Assembly (NCBI GenBank): GCA_022376925.1
Contig: JAIOJX010000001.1
Location: forward strand, 37,728,170-37,792,169
Source: Tragulus kanchil
Taxonomy: Eukaryota > Chordata > Mammalia > Artiodactyla > Tragulidae
DNA: 64,000 nt
Direction of reading: 5' to 3'
Positions 27,501 to 42,200 of the stretch are shown piece by piece. Each line of letters opens with the position of its first letter. Position 1 is the first letter of the stretch. The translations under genes and the position numbers were made by a program. The notes under the pieces were generated by a model. That model made no database searches and had not been told where the DNA came from. It saw only the letters and a program-made list of their open reading frames with translations.

Positions 27501-30500
27501 AAAATAATTTTTCCATGGACTGGGGGAGGGTGTGGTTTTGAGATGATTATTATACTTATTGTGCACTTTATTTATATCATTACATCAGCTCCACCGCAGA
27601 TCATCAGGCATTAGACCCAAGAGGCTGGGGACCCCTGTTCTGATGTCAATGGTCTAAAGTGAGTGCAGAAGCTGTGAACGTTCCCGAGGCAATTCCAATG
27701 TGCACCTAAGATTGAGAACCACTATCTTAGATCCACTCTCCACAAAGCCAGTGTGATCTATTTAAAATGTAAATCTGACCTGATTATATCTTTCAATAGC
27801 TCCTCATCAAGTAAAAAAATAAGTCCAAGCATCTCAGCATAGCATTCAATATCTTTTATAACTTAACTAACCCTCAGCCACCAACACAGTGAAGGCACCA
27901 TAGTGTAGAGTGAAAATGTTGGTTTGAAACTAATGGGTCTGAGTTGAAATCCCAGCTCTCGCATCTACTAGCTGTGAAATCTTGGGCAGGTTAACCTCTT
28001 AGTGCTTCAGTGTGTTTTAATAGTGAGAATTAAATGAATGAATACATGTCCCTGATACATAGTAAAGCACTCAGCAGATGTGAGTTATTATATTCAATAT
28101 TATTCCATCTATAGGAAATCTATCCCAAACTTTCAAACTGGACTAAAATTTCCTCCCATAGAGCCCTGAGCTTATTACTTACCAAGTTGTATTGATTATC
28201 TGTTTGTATACTGAGGTACACTGTAATTTCTCTGTACCTACTAAAATGGTACCTGGGGACTTCCCTGGTGGTAGTAAATAGGAATCTGCCTGCCAACGCA
28301 GAGGACATGATATGGGTTTGATCCCCAATCCAGGAAGATTCCCCATGTCATGGAGTAACAAAGCCCATGCACCACAAATACTGAGCCTGTGATCTAGAGT
28401 CCCTGAGCTGCAACTACTCAGCCAACATGCTCTAGGCCCATAAGCTACAACTACTGAGCCAGCATGCTGCAATTACTGAAGCCCATGCACTCAGCCTTTG
28501 CTCCACACTGAGAAGCCACCACAATGAGAAGCCCTTGCACCACAATAAACAGTAGTCCCCACCGCAACTACAAAAAAGCCCATGCACAGCAATGAAGATC
28601 CAAGGCAAACAAAAAATGAATAATTAACTAACTAAAAAGTAAAACATTAATAAAATAATATGGTGCCTGATAGATAATAGTTAACTAAAATGATAACAGC
28701 AGAGAAACCATCTGACAGTATATTTTAGTTCCAAATTTATTTTTTTGGAGTATTATAACTAGTGATTATACAGTACGTAATATGGTATGACTCTCAGTTT
28801 CCTACAAATATAACACAGTAGAAACTTTCAAAGCCAAACTGGGAAACAATAGTACAATACTGAACTAGATCCAAGTACCAGATTTTCTATTATAGCATCA
28901 TTATTGCCTGAAGTGGGCAAATATGGGATATGTCAGGTCCTTTCTATCAATAATTCTATACAGTGCTGTTGTTAATGGTATCTTGCAGTCTTAAGCATTC
29001 AAATTGGAATAATAATATTATGGACTAGTATGTATCAGCAGATTACCAACGAAATAGTTTTCCTACCTGGGAATTACTCAGAGAGGCTACTAAAAACAGA
29101 CATAATAATTCTTCCATCTTCAGAGCAACAACTAAGAATAAGGATGGCAAGATGGTCTGAGACATCAAAGAAAATAAAAAATACAATCCAAGTTCACAAT
29201 GTGCATACCTTTAAAATACCATCCAAAGTGCCCTTATAGAGGTCCACGTGTCCCACAATTGCTCTCTGGTTCATCATGCGAGTTCGTACCACATCTACTG
29301 GATTGGAAGCCAGAGCCCCAGCCAAGCCGCACGTAAAGCTGGAACTAAAGATAAAACCTTTAAGAAGACAGACTGCCCCACTTCCACCTCTGCCTGCTTG
29401 AACAGAAATTAGGTCAAACTAGGTTAGACTCATCACAAAAACACCTGGCACTTGCCCTTTCATTAAAATTTAAACAGAAAGGAAGTCTTTACTACAGACA
29501 CATTGTTCAAAAGCTGGCCCCTTCATTTTTTAATCCAACGCTCAGATAGCCATTTTTTTGAAGATGGGCTTCTTTTTCTAAAAAGGAAACAGTTTATAAG
29601 TCTAGCAGGTTCCCTAAGTGGGAAATACTATGCATCATCTATTAGTTATGTAAATTTTTCAAGCCACAGCCTCATATACCAAATGCATTTGAAGAGTAAA
29701 ATATCATAAAAGTTTGCAAGATGAAGAAAATGTAAGATGAAATTAGCAACAGTCTTCAGCCCAAAACTGTGGTTTTGATTCACAGGCCCTATAAATTTTC
29801 CACTTATTCTGTTTATCCTTGAGAAAATTTGCTTTCTGATCCAAAATTAACCAAAGCAAATAATAGTTGAGTTTATCAGATATGGAGTCTAAAAACAAAT
29901 GTAGATACTCCAGACGTCTGGTATTAGTCTTTCCAAAGTTCCCATTGCATTGGAATTTGAACTAGATCCAAGTACCAGATTTTCTATTATAGCATCATTA
30001 TTGCCTGAAGTGGGCAAATATGGGATATGTCAGGTCCTTTCTATCAATAATTCTATACAGTGCTGTTGTTAATGGTATCTTGCAGTCTTAAGCATTCAAA
30101 TTGGAATAATAATATTATGGACTAGTATGTATCAGCAGATTACCAACGAAATAGTTTTCCTACCTGGGAATTACTCAGAGAGGCTACTAAAAACAGACAT
30201 AATAATTCTTCCATCTTCAGAGCAACAACTAAGAATAAGGATGGCAAGATGGTCTGAGACATCAAAGAAAATAAAAAATACAATCCAAGTTCACAATGTG
30301 CATACCTTTAAAATACCATCCAAAGTGCCCTTATAGAGGTCCACGTGTCCCACAATTGCTCTCTGGTTCATCATGCGAGTTCGTACCACATCTACTGGAT
30401 TGGAAGCCAGAGCCCCAGCCAAGCCGCACGTAAAGCTGGAACTAAAGATAAAACCTTTAAGAAGACAGACTGCCCCACTTCCACCTCTGCCTGCTTGAAC

Positions 30501-33500
30501 AGAAATTAGGTCAAACTAGGTTAGACTCATCACAAAAACACCTGGCACTTGCCCTTTCATTAAAATTTAAACAGAAAGGAAGTCTTTACTACAGACACAT
30601 TGTTCAAAAGCTGGCCCCTTCATTTTTTAATCCAACGCTCAGATAGCCATTTTTTTTGAAGATGGGCTTCTTTTTTCTAAAAAGGAAACAGTTTATAAGT
30701 CTAGCAGGTTCCCTAAGTGGGAAATACTATGCATCATCTATTAGTTATGTAAATTTTTCAAGCCACAGCCTCATATACCAAATGCATTTGAAGAGTAAAA
30801 TATCATAAAAGTTTGCAAGATGAAGAAAATGTAAGATGAAATTAGCAACAGTCTTCAGCCCAAAACTGTGGTTTTGATTCACAGGCCCTATAAATTTTCC
30901 ACTTATTCTGTTTATCCTTGAGAAAATTTGCTTTCTGATCCAAAATTAACCAAAGCAAATAATAGTTGAGTTTATCAGATATGGAGTCTAAAAACAAATG
31001 TAGATACTCCAGACGTCTGGTATTAGTCTTTCCAAAGTTCCCATTGCATTGGAATTTCTGTACATGTATCAGAAGGCTGGAAGTTCTGGTAATGAGAGAT
31101 AAAAAGGTATTTAGGCCATATACACTCATTATCAACTCTACTTGAGGACTTCAGTGAAAGACGCTTTCTGCTTAAAGTACTGACAATATGGAAAGAACAC
31201 AACCTATCAGACTTACACAAAGTGAGTTAAGATTGTATCTCCCATCAGCCCTGACAATATTAAGTGCTTCTTTGTAATATCATAGACTGGTAGCTCTACT
31301 CCCACGACGATGGCAGCCCTCTGGGCAGTTGGGACAACACCCTACAAAACATTAAATGACATGAGACACCAGGGAAATACACTGGTAGTGACATAAGCTG
31401 AAAGATAAATAAAATAGGTCAGGAGGTAAAGAAATAACAGAAAAAAAATCCAAGTCTGGAGTACAGAGATCAGTCCTTCACATCAATTGCATATACTGAA
31501 ACACTTACCAATTTACTGTACTAAAAATAAAATCATTGATATGACACCTAAAGCACAAGGAACAAAAGAAAAATAGATAAATGAACTTCATCACAATTAA
31601 CCATTTTTGTGGTCAGTAAAATGATGACCTACACAATGGGAGAAAATATTTGCAAGCCATATATCTTGACTAGTACATAGCATATATTATGCTAATACAT
31701 GGACTAGTGTCCAAACTATGTAAACTACTCAAAAATAAAAAAACAAACAACCCAATTTGTAAAATGTGCAAAAGATCTAAATAGACATTTCCCTGAAGAA
31801 GATATACAATTATATACTGCTGGTGGGAATACCATATAAGTCAGCCACTATGATAAACACTTTGGCAATTCCTCAAAAAGCTAAATATAGAATTACCATA
31901 TGACCAAGCAATTTCACATACCCCAGAGAATTATAAACATATATTTATGCAAAAAAATGTGTACATAAATGTTCATAACAGCATTATTCATAAAAGCCCC
32001 AAAGTACAAATAACCCAAATGCTTATTAATTGATGAAGGGATAAATAAAATGTGGTAGGTACATATAATATATATATATATATTTTTTTTTTTTTTTAAG
32101 ATTTATTTATTTATTTATTTATTTTGGGCGGGGGTAGGGTTGGGGAGGGAGGGGAGCAGGCGGGCCACTTCTATTGGTCTTTCATTTCTCTATGTTCATC
32201 CGTCTTTGTTCTTTGGCTCCTGTGGGCCTCCCACTGTGGTGGCGTCTGTCGTTGCAGAGCGCCGGCTCTGGGTGCACGTGCGACAGAGCTCCGGCTTGGT
32301 AATTGGACACATCAGTCCAGCCACTCCACAGCACGTGGGATCTTCCCAGGCCAGGGATCGAACCGGCGCCCCTTGCACTGCAAGGTGGTGTCCTTACCCT
32401 CTGGATCACCAGGGGAAGCCCACATATAATATATTTATTATTCAGCCATAAAAAGAAATGAAGTACTGATAAATGCTAAAGCACAGATGAAACATTTAGA
32501 ACAGTATGCTAAAGAAGTCAATCATAAATGACACATATTGTATAATTCCACTGACATGAAATGCCAGAATTGAGAAACCTATAGAGACAAAGTAGATGAG
32601 GGGTTGTTTAAGTCTGGGAAAGTTGGAAGTCGTGAGAAGTGACTACTAATGGGTATAGGGTTTCCTTTTATGGTAATGAATATTTTAAACTTAGTGGTGA
32701 TAGTTGCACAAGCCTGTGGGATATCCAAAACCATTTAACTGTACAGTCTAAGATGGCAATTTTTATGATATGTGAATTATCTCAATAAAGATGTTAGGCT
32801 TCCCTGGTTGGGAATCCACCTGCCGATGCAGGGGACACAAATTCAGTCCCTGGTCCAGGAGTATCCTATATGCCCAGGAGCAGCTAAGCTGGGGAGCCAC
32901 AACTATTGAGCCTGTGCTCCACAAAAATAGAACCCACCACAATGAGAAGTCCACACACTGCAACGAAGAGTGACCACTTCTGGTCATAAAAAGAGAAAGC
33001 CCCTGCACACCAGTGAAGATCCAGCATAGCCAAAAATAAATAAATAATTAATTTTAAAAAAAGGCCATGAACCAAAAGCCAGTAGGTAGAGGAGAGCTTT
33101 TGAATTTAATTCACAGGATTTAGGATGTGCAAAAAGGGCACACTAGGATGACACCAAAGGTACAATGTAGCCAGGAAGAAGGCCAAGGCAAAGAGAACTT
33201 CCTTACAAGGCCCCCTGCGCTAACACTAGCAGCTGTTCAGTCACAAGCACACTATTCCTATCACAGCTTACATTACAACATACAGCACTACAGAGTTAAA
33301 AAGTCATGTTTTTGGAGAATATGAATAACACACAAAAAATGCCTACAATGCTAAAAAAAAGCAAGACATAGTATTATTCTAACTGGATTTCCCAGGTGGC
33401 TCAGTGGTAAAGAATCTGCCTACCAATGCAGGAGATGCAGGAGACACGGGTTCAATCCCTGAGTTAGGAAGCTCCCCTGGAGAAGGAAATGGCTACTCAC

Positions 33501-36203
33501 TCTAGTATTCTTGCCTGCAAAATCCCATGGACAGAGGAGGCTGGTGGGTTACAGTCTATGGGGTTGCAAAGAATTGGACACAACTGAAGTGACTGAGCAT
33601 TCTAACATTAGAGAGAAAGGTATGTACACATATGCCAAATTTATGTAAAAATTTTTACAAGTAATATTTTACTTTTGTAATTGTGTTTAAATATCACTTA
33701 AAAAAACTGAGGGACTTCCATGGAGGTCCTTTGGTTATGACTGTGTTTCCAATGCATGGGCCATGAGTTTGATCCCTGGTTGGAGAACTATGATACCACA
33801 TGCTGTGTGGCATGGCCAAAAAATAAAGTTAAAAAAAAAAACTGAAAATAATAATACTATGGGGAGCAACTTCTTTCTGGGATTCTCATTAAAGTTACAG
33901 AGTTCTATCACTTCTAAATTCTCAAACTCTATGCATAAAGTAGAAGTGATGGAGCTGGGCTGCCATTGATTCAGCTGACCAGGCTGGTAGTACCTTCCTC
34001 TCTGTTTCCCCACATGCTCCACTCTGTTAGATGGTGGCCTCAGAAGTCTAATTTGGTGAACAGGAAGGTACCAAGGACTGAATTTGGGTCACAGACATGT
34101 TTTGTGTGTCCTACACAGTGTTTCTTAGAAGACTGAATTAGCTGTCAACATAAAAAGGCCATGAACCAAAAGCCAGTAGGTAGAGGAGAGCTTTTGAATT
34201 TAATTCACAGGATTTAGGATGTGCAAAAAGGGCACACTAGGATGACACCAAAGGTACAATGTAGCCAGGAAGAAGGCCAAGGCAAAGAGAACTTCCTTAC
34301 AAGGCCCCCTGCGCTAACACTAGCAGCTGTTCAGTCACAAGCACACTATTCCTATCACAGCTTACATTACAACATACAGCACTACAGAGTTAAAAAGTCA
34401 TGTTTTTGGAGAATATGAATAACACACAAAAAATGCCTACAATGCTAAAAAAAAGCAAGACATAGTATTATTCTAACTGGATTTCCCAGGTGGCTCAGTG
34501 GTAAAGAATCTGCCTACCAATGCAGGAGATGCAGGAGACACGGGTTCAATCCCTGAGTTAGGAAGCTCCCCTGGAGAAGGAAATGGCTACTCACTCTAGT
34601 ATTCTTGCCTGCAAAATCCCATGGACAGAGGAGGCTGGTGGGTTACAGTCTATGGGGTTGCAAAGAATTGGACACAACTGAAGTGACTGAGCATTCTAAC
34701 ATTAGAGAGAAAGGTATGTACACATATGCCAAATTTATGTAAAAATTTTTACAAGTAATATTTTACTTTTGTAATTGTGTTTAAATATCACTTAAAAAAA
34801 CTGAGGGACTTCCATGGAGGTCCTTTGGTTATGACTGTGTTTCCAATGCATGGGCCATGAGTTTGATCCCTGGTTGGAGAACTATGATACCACATGCTGT
34901 GTGGCATGGCCAAAAAATAAAGTTAAAAAAAAAAACTGAAAATAATAATACTATGGGGAGCAACTTCTTTCTGGGATTCTCATTAAAGTTACAGAGTTCT
35001 ATCACTTCTAAATTCTCAAACTCTATGCATAAAGTAGAAGTGATGGAGCTGGGCTGCCATTGATTCAGCTGACCAGGCTGGTAGTACCTTCCTCTCTGTT
35101 TCCCCACATGCTCCACTCTGTTAGATGGTGGCCTCAGAAGTCTAATTTGGTGAACAGGAAGGTACCAAGGACTGAATTTGGGTCACAGACATGTTTTGTG
35201 TGTCCTACACAGTGTTTCTTAGAAGACTGAATTAGCTGTCAACATAAACAAGAAATAAGCAAAGAAACATCACAGGAATGGATACTTTACATGCAACGAC
35301 AGATTTTCAGCTTCTCTTGGGAAAGCCCACAATAGAATCCCATGGTGCATGGCAGCAAGGAACAGGACAAGTCCTCTCTAGGGCACGACTCTACTGTCCC
35401 TCCAACCCTGACCTAAGTGCCAGTCACTCTTTCTTAATGTACTCCTGCTGTTATTTCTTACAATGGAGTTAGGAAGAAAGGGAAATGTTTCCAGTACCCA
35501 TGTTACAATCAAAGCAGGAAAATAAAATACAGATGAAAAAGGCCCTGTGTTTGGAGAAAAACTCAAATATATTTCCCTGTTAAAATGAAAAAAAAAAAAA
35601 AGATTCCTGTATTTTGTATTTTAATATGTAAATAATACATGTCTGTGCCAAAAGGATACATAACACAATGTATTTCACTTTTTTTGTCTGGATGATGTAG
35701 ATAGTCTGGATCGTAAAAATAGCTATGTTCAGTTCCTCAAAATTACCATACAATCCAGAAGTCCCATTTCTGGGTATATACACAGAAAAACTGAAATCAC
35801 TCTTGGAGAGATATCTGTACATCCATGTTCACAGAAACATTATTTGCAAGAGCCAAGATACAGAAACAAACTAAACTTCCATCAGTGGATGAATGGATTA
35901 ACAAAATGTGATATATGTATATAATGGAATATTATTTAGCTTTAAAATGGATATTCTGACCCATGTGACAACATGAAGGAACCTTGAGGATATTATGCTA
36001 AGTGAAATAAACCAGCAATAAAAAGACAAATAGTATATGATTCCAGTCATATGAAGCAACCAGAAAAATTCATAAATAATAAAAGGTTGGTGGCCAGGGG
36101 CTGGGGAGGAGGAAGTGGGGAGCTATTGTTTAACAAGTACAGAGTCCCAGTTTTGTAGGATGAAAAGAATTCTGGAGACCTGCCATACAACAATGTAAAA
36201 ATT

Positions 36204-36258
<55 letters not shown>

Positions 36259-39200
36259 TTTATCACAATTAAAAGATTATTTTAAATAAAGTAGCTAAAT
36301 TCCCCTGACAAAATCTCAAATTCTATTTATTGCTCTGTCTTTCCCTTAACAATTAGCTTGTGAAAAAGTTCCAGTTAGTTCCATTTTCTGGTTTTAAATT
36401 AGACTAATCAAGATAGTGTACCTCAAAGGGCTTTTTTTAATCAAAAAGAAAACCTGAAGTATCATCGATATATGCCATTGATGAAAGGTCATTAAGTCAT
36501 ATGATATATGCATGTTGTTAGATATATCATCCTAAAAATTACCTGCTAATTGCAAAGGGGGAAAAATTTATCATTTATTATTGTAAGACTCGGTGGACAG
36601 TATCTTAACAACTAAACAAACTTGGCATCACTAATTTGGGGACAACCTAACATATGTGCCTCTTGCTGTGATGCAATATGACATACAGTGTCATCTATAA
36701 AGCTCTCTTACCAAAAATGTTCAACATGCATCTAATCAAGTCAACAGATCTAACGTCCAGCTTACAGGAAATATAGGAGAAACACAAGGAAACATTTCAT
36801 AAGAAAACTGAGCTGATACCAACGATAAAAAGAAATTTGAATATGGACTGAGTGTTAGGTAATAGGGACTTATTAAATATCTGAGGTGTGACACTGGTAT
36901 TGTCAGTATGTAGGAGAATGTCCTTATGTACAATGAAGTACTTAGGGAAGTACCATTGATGTCTGCACCTTCCTTTCAAAAAGTTTGGCAAAAAGAAAGT
37001 AAGAGAGATAGAGTGTGTGTGTATGTGTATAGGTATAGGTATGTGTATATGTACACATAAGTAGATAAAGTAAATGTGGTTAAACTTTGAGTCATTTAAT
37101 CCTGGTATGTAGGTTCTATTCATTGTTGTGTTCTTTCAACTTTTCTGTATATTTGGGAAATTTTTATAATACGTAGTTAGGGAAAATTATAAAGAAAGAA
37201 TAAAAGTGAGTCTCTCTCTTTTAAGAACCCATTAATAAATTCCCATTCTACTCTGTATTACTAGTAGTCTTATTTAATATTACAAACTTAAGTGATTAAC
37301 CTAGGATAAAAAGTTATAGGGATAAAAAAGATCTCAAAGTACAGATAGAAGACGGAATGATAATATGGCAATTAACAGTGATGTTTCTAGCTAATGAGAT
37401 TACTGGATATTTTTCTTCTTTATGTATTTTCTCAATATTTTGTAGTATATCTTTTAACTTCTATAATGTTAAAAAACGTTGTTTTAGGTAACAACCTTTA
37501 ATCATAAGCATTAGAGAGACATAGATTACTGTGTTAATACAAACCTGCAAATATATATATACTGAAGACTTAAATTCACTGCGAATTTGAACAAACCAAA
37601 ATGGCTATCTCAAATAATAACTTCTCTCACACACAGAATCCCCAAACATTAAGTAGAAAGAGAGACAACTGATAAGTTTTGGTCCTTTCATAGGTGATAA
37701 GGAGCTTCTTACCTTTTTACCTTTTTAGGGTTATCAAGAATCTTACACAGTGCTATGCTGTGCTTAGTTGCTTAGTTGTGTCCAAGTCTTTGCAACTCCA
37801 TGGAGTGTAGCCTGCCAGGCTCCTCTGCCCATGGGATTCTCCAGGCAAGAATACTGGAGTGGATTGTCATGCCCTCCTCCAGGGGATCTTCCAGATCCGG
37901 TGATCGAGCCCAGGTTTCCCACATTGCAGGCAGATTCTTTAGTGTTTAAGCCACCAGTGAAGCCCAATCTTACACAGTATAAGATGATAATTTACAATTT
38001 TATGGCTTTATATAAATGGTATTCTTTGCAAATTTCAGGTGTAAAGAATAATACCAAGAGTACTCACCCTCCACAAACCCCTGGCACCTTCTTGTTGGTA
38101 TATATCAATGAAGCTGCCAATCATGCTGCCTTGAAACAAGCTTCCTTGAGCCTGCATTCGAATCTAAAATCAGAAGTGGTGAACGTTTGTTTTGACAGAG
38201 AAGCAAAATGAGATATTTCACTCATTTAAAATGAAGAAAACAGTATTCAGGAATTATCAAAAACATTAGCCTGCTATTATGATGAAATTAATGACTTAAG
38301 CTATGTACAGAAAAGATGTATTTGTGTCAAAGTATACTCTATAAATAGATTATTTTCATTAGCCTCATTTAACTAGATAAGTGATTAACCTAGGAAAGTT
38401 ATAGGGATAAAAGATCTCAAAGTACAGATAGAAGACGGAATGATAATATGGCAATTAACAGTGATGTTTCTAGCTAATGAGATTACTGGATATTTTTCTT
38501 CTTTATGTATTTTCTCAATATTTTGTAGTATATCTTTTAACTTCTATAATGTTAAAAAACGTTGTTTTAGGTAACAACCTTTAATCATAAGCATTAGAGA
38601 GACATAGATTACTGTGTTAATACAAACCTGCAAATATATATATACTGAAGACTTAAATTCACTGCGAATTTGAACAAACCAAAATGGCTATCTCAAATAA
38701 TAACTTCTCTCACACACAGAATCCCCAAACATTAAGTAGAAAGAGAGACAACTGATAAGTTTTGGTCCTTTCATAGGTGATAAGGAGCTTCTTACCTTTT
38801 TACCTTTTTAGGGTTATCAAGAATCTTACACAGTGCTATGCTGTGCTTAGTTGCTTAGTTGTGTCCAAGTCTTTGCAACTCCATGGAGTGTAGCCTGCCA
38901 GGCTCCTCTGCCCATGGGATTCTCCAGGCAAGAATACTGGAGTGGATTGTCATGCCCTCCTCCAGGGATCTTCCAGATCCGGTGATCGAGCCCAGGTTTC
39001 CCACATTGCAGGCAGATTCTTTAGTGTTTAAGCCACCAGTGAAGCCCAATCTTACACAGTATAAGATGATAATTTACAATTTTATGGCTTTATATAAATG
39101 GTATTCTTTGCAAATTTCAGGTGTAAAGAATAATACCAAGAGTACTCACCCTCCACAAACCCCTGGCACCTTCTTGTTGGTATATATCAATGAAGCTGCC

Positions 39201-42200
39201 AATCATGCTGCCTTGAAACAAGCTTCCTTGAGCCTGCATTCGAATCTAAAATCAGAAGTGGTGAACGTTTGTTTTGACAGAGAAGCAAAATGAGATATTT
39301 CACTCATTTAAAATGAAGAAAACAGTATTCAGGAATTATCAAAAACATTAGCCTGCTATTATGATGAAATTAATGACTTAAGCTATGTACAGAAAAGATG
39401 TATTTGTGTCAAAGTATACTCTATAAATAGATTATTTTCATTAGCCTCACATTCTTCATACTAAGTCCATCATTTCTGGAGTGGAAGAAAATTTGGCGGA
39501 AAAAAAAAAGAACAAGGATTCAGAAGGGGTAGAAAATAATCCATTAAACTATGATTAATTCAGTGAAAAACTAGAAATGGCCTACATGCTCAAAAATAAA
39601 AACAAAGGATCAGTTGCATAAATTATAATGCATCCATTTGATGGAATAGTATGCAGTCATAAAATTGTATTATAGAATAATAATTGTAGATTTTTGAAAA
39701 TTTCAAGAATTAACTGCTAGGTAGAAAAAGCAGGTTTCAAAGCAGTATGTATAGTGTGTCATTTTCATCAAAAACATGTAAACTTAAAAATAACCATATG
39801 CACAACAAAGAGACTGATTGAACATACACAACCAAATGTTGATGGAAGCTTGAGTCTAAGTGATGAAGCCACAAGTGGGCATTTTTCTCTTTCATGTTTT
39901 TCCTGCCTTCCACTTTTTACTACCTTGAACATGCACTACATACTGAGGTATAAAAGGCAGGAAAAAAATTTAAAATTTTATTTAATGCTCACAAGACCTT
40001 AAATTGAGTTTCACCGGTAAAAAGCATGACAGTGTATTCTGCAAAGTAGCTTTTGAGAGGCACAAGAAAGGAGGCATAGCATTAAAAGGTCATGTGAAAG
40101 ATTTGGTACAACTCCCTACTGACGGCACACATGGATCATAGTAGTCAGTCACTAAATTTTAGTGGACCAAATGTAGGCCTGATTTTCACGAAGCACAACT
40201 CTAGGTTTTAATAAATGTTCTTGATAAGTCATGTTACAATAATATGTCTTTATGGGGAAAGTCAATTTATACTACTAAGAGCTTTAAAATAACCAAATTA
40301 AAATGGAACAGAAACTACACAAAGACAAACTGAAACCACAAATATCTTATAAGTAGAAGACTTCTTTATGGAGGTCATTCCTGAGCAGGGTTGGGATGAC
40401 AGTGAGGCAAGTGTGACACTTTTCTCAGGCACAAAATGTAGTGGAGCAGAGGGAGTTAAAAAGGACCTCAGCAATCCAGATAAATGATACCTTAATGTAA
40501 TATTTTTAAAAATCAAAACAAATGCACAAAAAGCCACAATGAACCAGTCATCAAAATTGTAACTAAAGGGCTTCCCTGGTGGTCCAGTGGGTAAGGACAC
40601 CACCTTGCTGTGCAAGGGGCATCGGTTCGATCCCTGGCCTGGGAAGATTTCATGTGCTGCGGAGCAGCAAAGATGTGTCCAATTACCCAGCCGGAGCTCT
40701 GGAGCGCGTGTGCCCAGAGCGGGTGCTCTGTGACAACAGAGGTCATTGTGATGGGAGGCCCACACGGGCCAAAGAACAAAGAAAATAGATGAATGAAAGA
40801 CCAACAGAAGTGGCCCACCTGCCCGCCTACCTCCCAAACTGGCCCACCCACCAAAAAAAAAAAACATTGTAACTAAAGACAGGATCCAACAGGGCAAGAT
40901 TAATGTTAAGCAAGTGAGACGGATTGTACAAAATACTGCTGGTTTTGTTCATCATGAATTTTTTGCACTCATTTTAATTTTTGAAAAATATTGTGCAAAA
41001 ATGTTATTTCTCTTGATTTTTGAAGGTTTTTTATTAATTAATTATTTATTTATGTTTTGCTACATCCTTACATTTTGCACCCAAGGAGAGTATCTTGCTT
41101 GTCTTCTCCTAGTCTTGACCCTGTTTCTGAGCCATCTTGAAGGATAAATGTATGAGGAAAGAGGGAAAAGTCACTGCAGGCAAAAAAAGAACTACATGCA
41201 TGCAGGCAAGGAAGCAGCACACAGTTCAGAGAAAGAGCTATTCAAGGATAAGTGAAAGGATTAAACAGATCAACTGTGATTATAACTCCTATATAAGATT
41301 ATGCCTACCCTGGCCCCTCACTCCCCAGCACCATTCACTACTCAGCCCTACCTAAGTATAAGAAAGGAAAAGGTATACTGTAGCATGGGTGAGTGGTTGT
41401 AATTTCATCAGGCAGGTCAGAGTGAAAGGAAACTGAAGTGAATCATTTAGGTGACTAAGTCTAGGATCCTGATAACAAAGGAACTTTTAGGGAATTAAAT
41501 ATCATTCTTCTTGACAAGTACATTCTAACAAGTGCAATTATATTGCAAATATTTTAGAGTTTTAAGATATAGTCAATTATCTTCAAAAGTACTTGGTCTG
41601 TAAATCTAAAGTGATATAAAAATCCTCTAGGCAAACTGTTCTCAATTTAATCCAGAAATCTCATTTTCAATGGTTTGTTCATCAACCACCACTGGTTTCT
41701 TTCTTTTTTTTTTATTTTTTATTTTTAAAACTTTATTTTACTTTTAACTTTTACAGAGTTTTGTTGTTCACAGACATGCGTGTTCTCAGATTAGTCACAT
41801 GTATATCCCCCCCTTCCCTCCCCTCCCGACCATCACACAGCACCCCTGAAGGATCCCCTTTTCTCACAGAGCAATGACTAGAGCTATTTTCTTCACTTAT
41901 GATAGTACAGGCCTTCATGCTACTTCCCTTACGCCTCTCACCCACTGTTCCTTCCCCAAAATGTCCATATGACCACTGTCCATGTCTGTCTTTCTGTCGC
42001 TTCACTGCATGTGCCATCATCACCATCCTACTAGATTCCATATATATGTGTTAATATACTGTATTTGTCCTTCTCTTTCTGACTGACTTCACTTTTTAGG
42101 ATACGTTCTAGATCCAACCACCTCATGAGGGCTGATTCTTCTGCATTTCTCTTTACAGCTGTGTAGTATTCCATTGTATATATGTACCAGAGCTTTTGGA

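Larger units (their letters stand above)
26158..28352. repeat. Tandem duplication 6 (period 1097 bp)
   Basis: Copy A 26158-27256, copy B 27255-28352, joined without a spacer and sharing 'tga'. It doubles most of the MER5/hAT/L2/MIR cluster and the head of a CHR SINE. Differences are few (for example 'acgccctcc' against 'acgcctcc'). Confidence 0.93.
28861..31057. repeat. Tandem duplication 7 (period 1097 bp)
   Basis: Copy A 28861-29957, copy B 29958-31057, no spacer. It doubles SLC25A14 coding exon 8. Differences are homopolymer lengths: 'ccattttttttgaag' against 'ccatttttttgaag', and 'cttcttttttctaaaa' against 'cttctttttctaaaa'. Confidence 0.95.
33058..35248. repeat. Tandem duplication 8 (period 1094 bp)
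   Basis: Copy A 33058-34154, copy B 34152-35248, joined at a short A-run. It contains a Bov-tA, a short CHR SINE and intronic DNA of SLC25A14. The copies look essentially identical by eye. Confidence 0.95.
37290..39449. repeat. Tandem duplication 9 (period about 1085 bp)
   Basis: Copy A 37290-38367, spacer tttaactagat, copy B 38379-39449. It doubles SLC25A14 coding exon 6 and a Bov-tA. Copy B begins noisily: 'taggaaagttatagggataa' against 'taggataaaaagttataggg'. The spacer with its flank resembles the sequence before copy A with gaps. Confidence 0.95.

Noticed and set aside
36211..36257. TA-repeat tract as an origin or matrix-attachment site
   Set aside because: It is a plain (TA)n microsatellite at an L1 tail; nothing else supports a functional role.
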